A DNA stretch of 34,406 bases from G963674665 sp964609625. Lineage in GTDB: Bacteria > Desulfobacterota > Desulfovibrionia > Desulfovibrionales > Desulfovibrionaceae. The stretch's first letter is position 1; every line of letters begins with the position of its first letter. The stretch is from the NCBI GenBank assembly GCA_964609625.1, contig CAZSRS010000042.1:1-34406 (forward strand), given 5' to 3'. The notes beneath the pieces are model-generated. The model was not told where the DNA came from, made no database searches, and worked only from the letters and a program-made list of their open reading frames with translations. Shown here piece by piece: positions 30,988 to 34,406 of this stretch. The position numbers were made by a program, and so were the translations under genes.

Positions 30988-31007
30988 GGGCGCTTCGCGA
31001 AGCGCCC
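30988..31007. terminator. Perfect 20-bp palindrome downstream of the ABC-2 pair
   Basis: GGGCGCTTCGCGAAGCGCCC can fold as an 8-bp stem with a CGCG loop. It lies 70 bases past the ABC-2 permease stop, in the direction of transcription. A T tract is missing, so it may protect the 3' end of the message or end transcription inefficiently. A protein-binding site is also possible. Confidence 0.45.
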
Positions 31008-31076
31008 TTGCGGATGCATATCCCGCCCTTTTGCCCTCACATCGTCCATGCCCGGCAGCTGGGCATTCCTCCGGCC

Positions 31077-31814
31077 CTAGAGGATCCACCTGCGCCGGAT
31101 GTTGCCCAGACTCGCCAGGAACAAGACCAGGCAGAAGGCCCCCAGCAGGATGAAGTCCAGGAGCAGGGGCAGGGCGTTGCCTTGCCGGAAGGCGGCGTGC
31201 AGGATATCGGCCCCGTAGGTCAGGGGCAGGGCATAGGCCAGGGGCTTGAGCAGCAGCGGCAGGCCGGCGATGGGAAAGAACAGGCCGCAGAGAAAGATCA
31301 TGGGAAAGCGGAAAAAGTTGGAAAAGGTCTGGGCCTCGAACACCTCGCTCACCGCCACCGCGATGAACAGGCCAAAAAAGGCCGAGACAGTGGCGATCAT
31401 GACCACGGCAGGCACGAACAACTCCCAGCGCATCCCCGAGAGGTCCGCGAGGAACAGGGCCATGATCACGGGCACCAGGGAGTTGGCCGTACCGAAGAGG
31501 ATGGCCCCGCCGGTCTTGGCCAGCATCAGCAGCTCGAAGGGAATGGGGGCCAGCAGCAGCCGCTCGAAGGAGCGATGCTTCTTTTCGAAGGTCACGGTCA
31601 CCGCCAGCATGGACGTGGTACCGAAGAGGATGGACAGCGCCACCACCCCCGGCAGCAGATCCGGGATACTCTCCAGCCCTCGACCCGATCTAATGAAGAA
31701 CATGGACGTCCAGGCCAAGGGAAAGAGGAGCCCCCAGCTGATGTTCGGCGGCTTGAGATAGTAGGTGCGTATGTCCTTGCCCAATATGGCCAGAAACGCG
31801 ATCCACAGCTTCAT
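31077..31814 (-). CDS. ABC-2 type transporter permease
   Basis: A 245-residue inner-membrane protein with six predicted helices: LLFPLAWTSMFFI after an N-terminal amphipathic part, LLPGVVALSILFGTTSMLAV, ILFGTANSLVPVIMALFLAD, VVMIATVSAFFGLFIAVAVS, FPMIFLCGLFFPIAGLPLLL and a final LLLDFILLGAFCLVLFL. The CGLFFPIAGLPLLLKPLAYA stretch, with the PLTYGADILH that follows, is the classical ABC-2 signature (DrrB, NodJ, CcmB-like exporters). The ATPase gene overlaps its start by four bases. Such pairs export drugs, lipids or polysaccharides; the substrate is unknown here. Confidence 0.92.
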   Translation of the reverse strand: MKLWIAFLAILGKDIRTYYLKPPNISWGLLFPLAWTSMFFIRSGRGLESIPDLLPGVVALSILFGTTSMLAVTVTFEKKHRSFERLLLAPIPFELLMLAKTGGAILFGTANSLVPVIMALFLADLSGMRWELFVPAVVMIATVSAFFGLFIAVAVSEVFEAQTFSNFFRFPMIFLCGLFFPIAGLPLLLKPLAYALPLTYGADILHAAFRQGNALPLLLDFILLGAFCLVLFLASLGNIRRRWIL

Positions 31815-32785
31815 TTGCCCCCTCCTCCCTTTTCACGCTCCCGGCGCATGACATCGGCCTCGATGCCGGTGATGCGCACGAAGACGTCCTCCAGCGAGGG
31901 GCGCATCTTCCGCGCCTCGGTCACCTCGCCGCCGGTCTCTTCCACGAAACGCACCAGGGGGCCCACGCCGATGGCCGCATTGGCCTGAATCCTGAGCATG
32001 CCCGCGTCCAGGTCCTCGATCTCGAATTCAGGAAAGGCTTTGGCCAGCCTGTCGCACAGGTCATGAGGGCCGTTTTCGCAGGTCAGCCGCAACACGTGCT
32101 TGTCCATGACCGGCTGCACGAGGTTCTCAACCGTGTCGATGCGCACGATACGCCCCTTGACGATGAAGGCGATGCGGTCGCAAAGCCTCTCGGCCTCCTC
32201 GATGTAGTGAGTGGTGAGAAAAATTGTCGTGCCGGAGCGGTGCAGTTGGGAAATGAGTTGCCTGATTTGCCGAGCGCTGGCCACGTCGATGCCCGTGGTG
32301 GGCTCGTCCAGGAACAGAATCTCGGGCCTGTGGATGATTCCGGCGGCGATGGTCAGCTTGCGCTTCATGCCCTTGGAGTAGCCGCCGAACCTGCGCTCCC
32401 CTGCCTGCTCTAGGCCGAAGAGCGCGAGCAGCTCCCTGGCCCTGGCGCAACGCTCGGTCTTGCCCATGCCGTAGAGCGCGGCGCAGAAGCAGAGGTTCTC
32501 GTAGCCGCTCAGCTCGGGATAAAGGTTGCTTTCGTCCGGCACCACGCCGAAGAGGTGTTGTGCGGCGCGGGGGTGTTCCGTGCAGTCGATGCCGCCGATG
32601 CGGATGGTGCCCCGGTCAGGTCGCGCCAGGCCGGTGAGCATGTTGATGGTGGTGGTCTTGCCCGCGCCGTTGGGGCCCAGGAAGCCGAAGAACTCGCCGC
32701 GCCGGGCCGTGAAGGATATTCCGGCCACGGCCTCCAGGCTCTCGAAGCGCTTGTGCAGGTCCTCCACCGCTATGGCTTCGCTCAT
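31811..32785 (-). CDS. ABC-2 type transporter ATPase
   Basis: A 324-residue ATPase of the DrrA/NodI/CcmA type. It has Walker A LGPNGAGKTTTINMLTGL, Q-loop FGVVPDESNLYPELSGYENL, ABC signature YSKGMKRKLTIAAGI, Walker B ILFLDEPTTGID, switch His TTHYIEEAERLCDR and a C-terminal accessory domain of about 100 residues (LEDVFVRITG near the end, typical for this group). The chosen ATG (32785, MSEAIAVEDLHKRFE) has only a weak ribosome site; a start at 32827 would add 14 residues. It overlaps the permease gene by four bases. Confidence 0.93.
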   Translation of the reverse strand: MSEAIAVEDLHKRFESLEAVAGISFTARRGEFFGFLGPNGAGKTTTINMLTGLARPDRGTIRIGGIDCTEHPRAAQHLFGVVPDESNLYPELSGYENLCFCAALYGMGKTERCARARELLALFGLEQAGERRFGGYSKGMKRKLTIAAGIIHRPEILFLDEPTTGIDVASARQIRQLISQLHRSGTTIFLTTHYIEEAERLCDRIAFIVKGRIVRIDTVENLVQPVMDKHVLRLTCENGPHDLCDRLAKAFPEFEIEDLDAGMLRIQANAAIGVGPLVRFVEETGGEVTEARKMRPSLEDVFVRITGIEADVMRREREKGGGGK

Positions 32786-32934
32786 CTCTCGTGCCGCCTC
32801 GTTGTTTCTATCGGTCCTGTGCAGCATCCCCGCACTGGGTTTTCAGGATTTGATCGCGTGGAGCATGGCGCATTTCCCAAACTTTGTGAAGGGATTTCTT
32901 TCTAGGAATGTTAAATGGTTACCGTTATCCTGGA

Positions 32935-34406
32935 TCAGGAGGGACGCTCCGGCTCCTGTTTGCGCTCCGACTCGGCCAGGCGGCCGCGCACCCGCTCCAG
33001 GCCGGAGAACAGCGGTGCCACCGCACGCGGTGCCAGCATCCGCCCAAGCGGGATGTACACCAGGCCGAAGAGCGCGGCGCTGCTTGCCAGGGCCAGGGAC
33101 GCCCCCAGCAAGGGGCGTTGCGGCGTCAACAAGGGCGCGTAGCGCACGCCGAGCCAGGCAACGACGCAGGCCGGCACGCAGAGCGCGCCCGCGGCCAAGA
33201 TCGTCCGCCCCAGGCCGGTGAAGCCGTTTGCGCCGAAGCGCCGGCGCCAGAGCAGGCACAGGGCCAGGGTGTACGTCGCCACGGAGAGCGCGCTGGCCAC
33301 GGCGATGCCCACCGCGCCCAGGCGCAGGGCCAGCAGATAATACAGGGGCACGAAGGCGATGCTCACGGCCGTGCCGCACAAGGCCGGCCGCAGGGTGTCC
33401 TTGTGCGCGTAGAAGGCCCGCCCCACGATCTGCTGCACGCCCCAGCAGAACACGGCCAAGAGCATGATTTGCAGGCAGAGAGCCGTCTGTTGCGTGGCTG
33501 TCTCGGAAAAGCGCCCCTGCTCGAAGATCAGGCGGATGGTGGGTTCGGCCGCCACCGCCATCCACAGGGAGAGGGGCAGCACCAGGGCCGTGGCGTTGGT
33601 CAGGGCCTGAGACAAGGTGGCGTCGAAGCGCTGCTTTTCGGCCCGTGCGGCCAACCGCGCCAGGAACGGGTAACTGGCCACGCCCGCTGCCTGGGCCACT
33701 ACGCCCACGGGCACCAGCATCACCCGGCGGGCGTAGTTCAGCCAGCTCACCGCGCCCTCCACGGTCAGGGAGCCGAAGACACGCAGCAGTTGCTCGTCCA
33801 GCACCACCACGGATTGCCCCAGCATCAAGGGCAGGGCCAGCAGGATGAAGCGCTTCAGGTCTTTGTGCCGGAAGATGGGGCGATAGCGCAGATCTCCCTG
33901 CTCCCCTGTGCGCGCCGCCAGCAGCGGGAGCGCGAAGCTGCCCAGGATGGCGCCGACGAGCACGCCCCAGCAGAATCCCTCCATGCCGCGGGAGACCAAC
34001 AGCAGGCCGCCGGCAATGATGCAACCGTTGTAGACCAGCGGGATCAGAGCCGGCACCAGGAACTGCTTGCGCAGGTAGAGCAGGGCTGTGATGCACGAAC
34101 CCAGAAGGAAAAAGACCTGGGCCGGCAGGATGATGCGCAGGAACAGCGTCAGCCGCTCCAGGGACGCGGCGTCGAAGCCGGGCGCGGCGATCCGGGCCAG
34201 CTCCGGCGCCAGGAGCATGGCCAGAAGCGTCACTCCCACGATGGCCACGCCCACCCAGTTGAGCACGCTCCAGAAGAAGCGCCAGCCGTCCTCGGCGCTC
34301 CTGTCGAAGGCTGTGGCCAGCAGCGGGATCAGGGTGATGGAGAAATACCCGCCGGCCAGGAGATAGTTGATGAAGTCCGGGATGACGAAGGAGGCGAAGT
34401 AGATGT
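32935..34406 (-). CDS. murJ: Lipid II flippase MurJ, 3' part (cut by window end)
   Basis: An inner-membrane flippase of the MVF/MOP superfamily that moves lipid II to the outer face for peptidoglycan synthesis. The frame is open to the window edge. It reads IYFASFVIPDFINYLLAGGY, then FSITLIPLLATAFDRS, and on through many helices (LLAPELARIAAPGFD, LRIILPAQVFFLLGSCITAL, WLNYARRVMLVPVGVVAQAA, RLIFEQGRFSE, then GRAFYAHKDT) that match MurJ closely. About 490 residues are present; only the first few dozen are missing. It ends with a charged cytoplasmic tail (LAESERKQEPERPS). It is the neighbour, not clearly an operon partner, of the ABC-2 pair. Confidence 0.94.
   Translation of the reverse strand, partial: IYFASFVIPDFINYLLAGGYFSITLIPLLATAFDRSAEDGWRFFWSVLNWVGVAIVGVTLLAMLLAPELARIAAPGFDAASLERLTLFLRIILPAQVFFLLGSCITALLYLRKQFLVPALIPLVYNGCIIAGGLLLVSRGMEGFCWGVLVGAILGSFALPLLAARTGEQGDLRYRPIFRHKDLKRFILLALPLMLGQSVVVLDEQLLRVFGSLTVEGAVSWLNYARRVMLVPVGVVAQAAGVASYPFLARLAARAEKQRFDATLSQALTNATALVLPLSLWMAVAAEPTIRLIFEQGRFSETATQQTALCLQIMLLAVFCWGVQQIVGRAFYAHKDTLRPALCGTAVSIAFVPLYYLLALRLGAVGIAVASALSVATYTLALCLLWRRRFGANGFTGLGRTILAAGALCVPACVVAWLGVRYAPLLTPQRPLLGASLALASSAALFGLVYIPLGRMLAPRAVAPLFSGLERVRGRLAESERKQEPERPS

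Larger units (their letters stand above)
30607..31076. other. 470-bp stretch without a supported gene
   Basis: This lies between the operator cluster and the end of the ABC-2 permease gene. The open frames here are short, lack ribosome sites and show no protein motif. It holds an imperfect direct repeat (30679 and 30783) and a perfect 20-bp palindrome (30988-31007), listed separately. Confidence 0.6.

Noticed and set aside
1..34406. CRISPR array, transposase, integrase or retron-like element
   Set aside because: No regularly spaced repeats and no recognisable gene for any of these were seen on either strand.

Overview
The window is about 63% G+C by eye and looks like chromosomal DNA of a motile, anaerobic Gram-negative bacterium. 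The most likely source is a Desulfovibrio-type sulfate reducer (Desulfobacterota). Supporting signs are a tungsten-type aldehyde ferredoxin oxidoreductase next to cytochrome bd oxidase, a stand-alone RfaE2 heptose adenylyltransferase, the extended forms of PstC and PstA, and outer-membrane genes (beta-barrel, LolA-like protein, lipoproteins). The genus is inferred from gene content, not from a marker gene.

Layout, left to right. 1-1206 (minus): 5' part of a flagellin gene, with an ECF-type sigma factor upstream. 1442-9156 (plus): a CpxR/CpxA-like two-component system, aldehyde ferredoxin oxidoreductase overlapping a two-domain class II aldolase protein that carries extra cysteine clusters, a glycine-zipper lipoprotein, a 57-residue four-cysteine protein, a YkgJ-type cysteine-cluster protein and rfaE2. 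9345-10708: tRNA-Glu(CTC) on plus faces tRNA-Asp(GTC) and tRNA-Val(TAC) on minus. Between them is an AT-rich island of about 0.9 kb. Each tRNA terminator is followed by the same motif (GGACACAAA twice), so the island is framed by an imperfect inverted repeat, which suggests a relic of mobile-element integration.

10838-15110 (minus): cydA and cydB are intact. They sit between decayed genes: a UbiE-like relic and a methyltransferase with an apparent 3' frameshift upstream, and a UbiA-like prenyltransferase relic downstream. CydA appears to have Ala where E. coli CydA has Glu99. 15247-19936 (minus): a phosphate transporter in the order pstC-pstA-pstS-pstB, with a good Pho box and -10 element upstream of pstC and a strong hairpin between pstS and pstB. 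20377-21629 (minus): an EcfT-type transporter subunit and a small exported protein, with no ECF ATPase or S component nearby. 21692-23358 (plus): a umuD without umuC, then a TPR-SPOR lipoprotein.

23432-34406 (minus): an M20 metallopeptidase, mltG and ruvX. Then comes a four-gene envelope operon (ABC ATPase, FtsX-like permease, LolA-like periplasmic protein, outer-membrane barrel) preceded by palindromic and repeated candidate operator sites. An ABC-2 exporter pair and the 3' part of murJ, cut by the window edge, complete the window. No CRISPR array, transposase, integrase or rRNA was seen.
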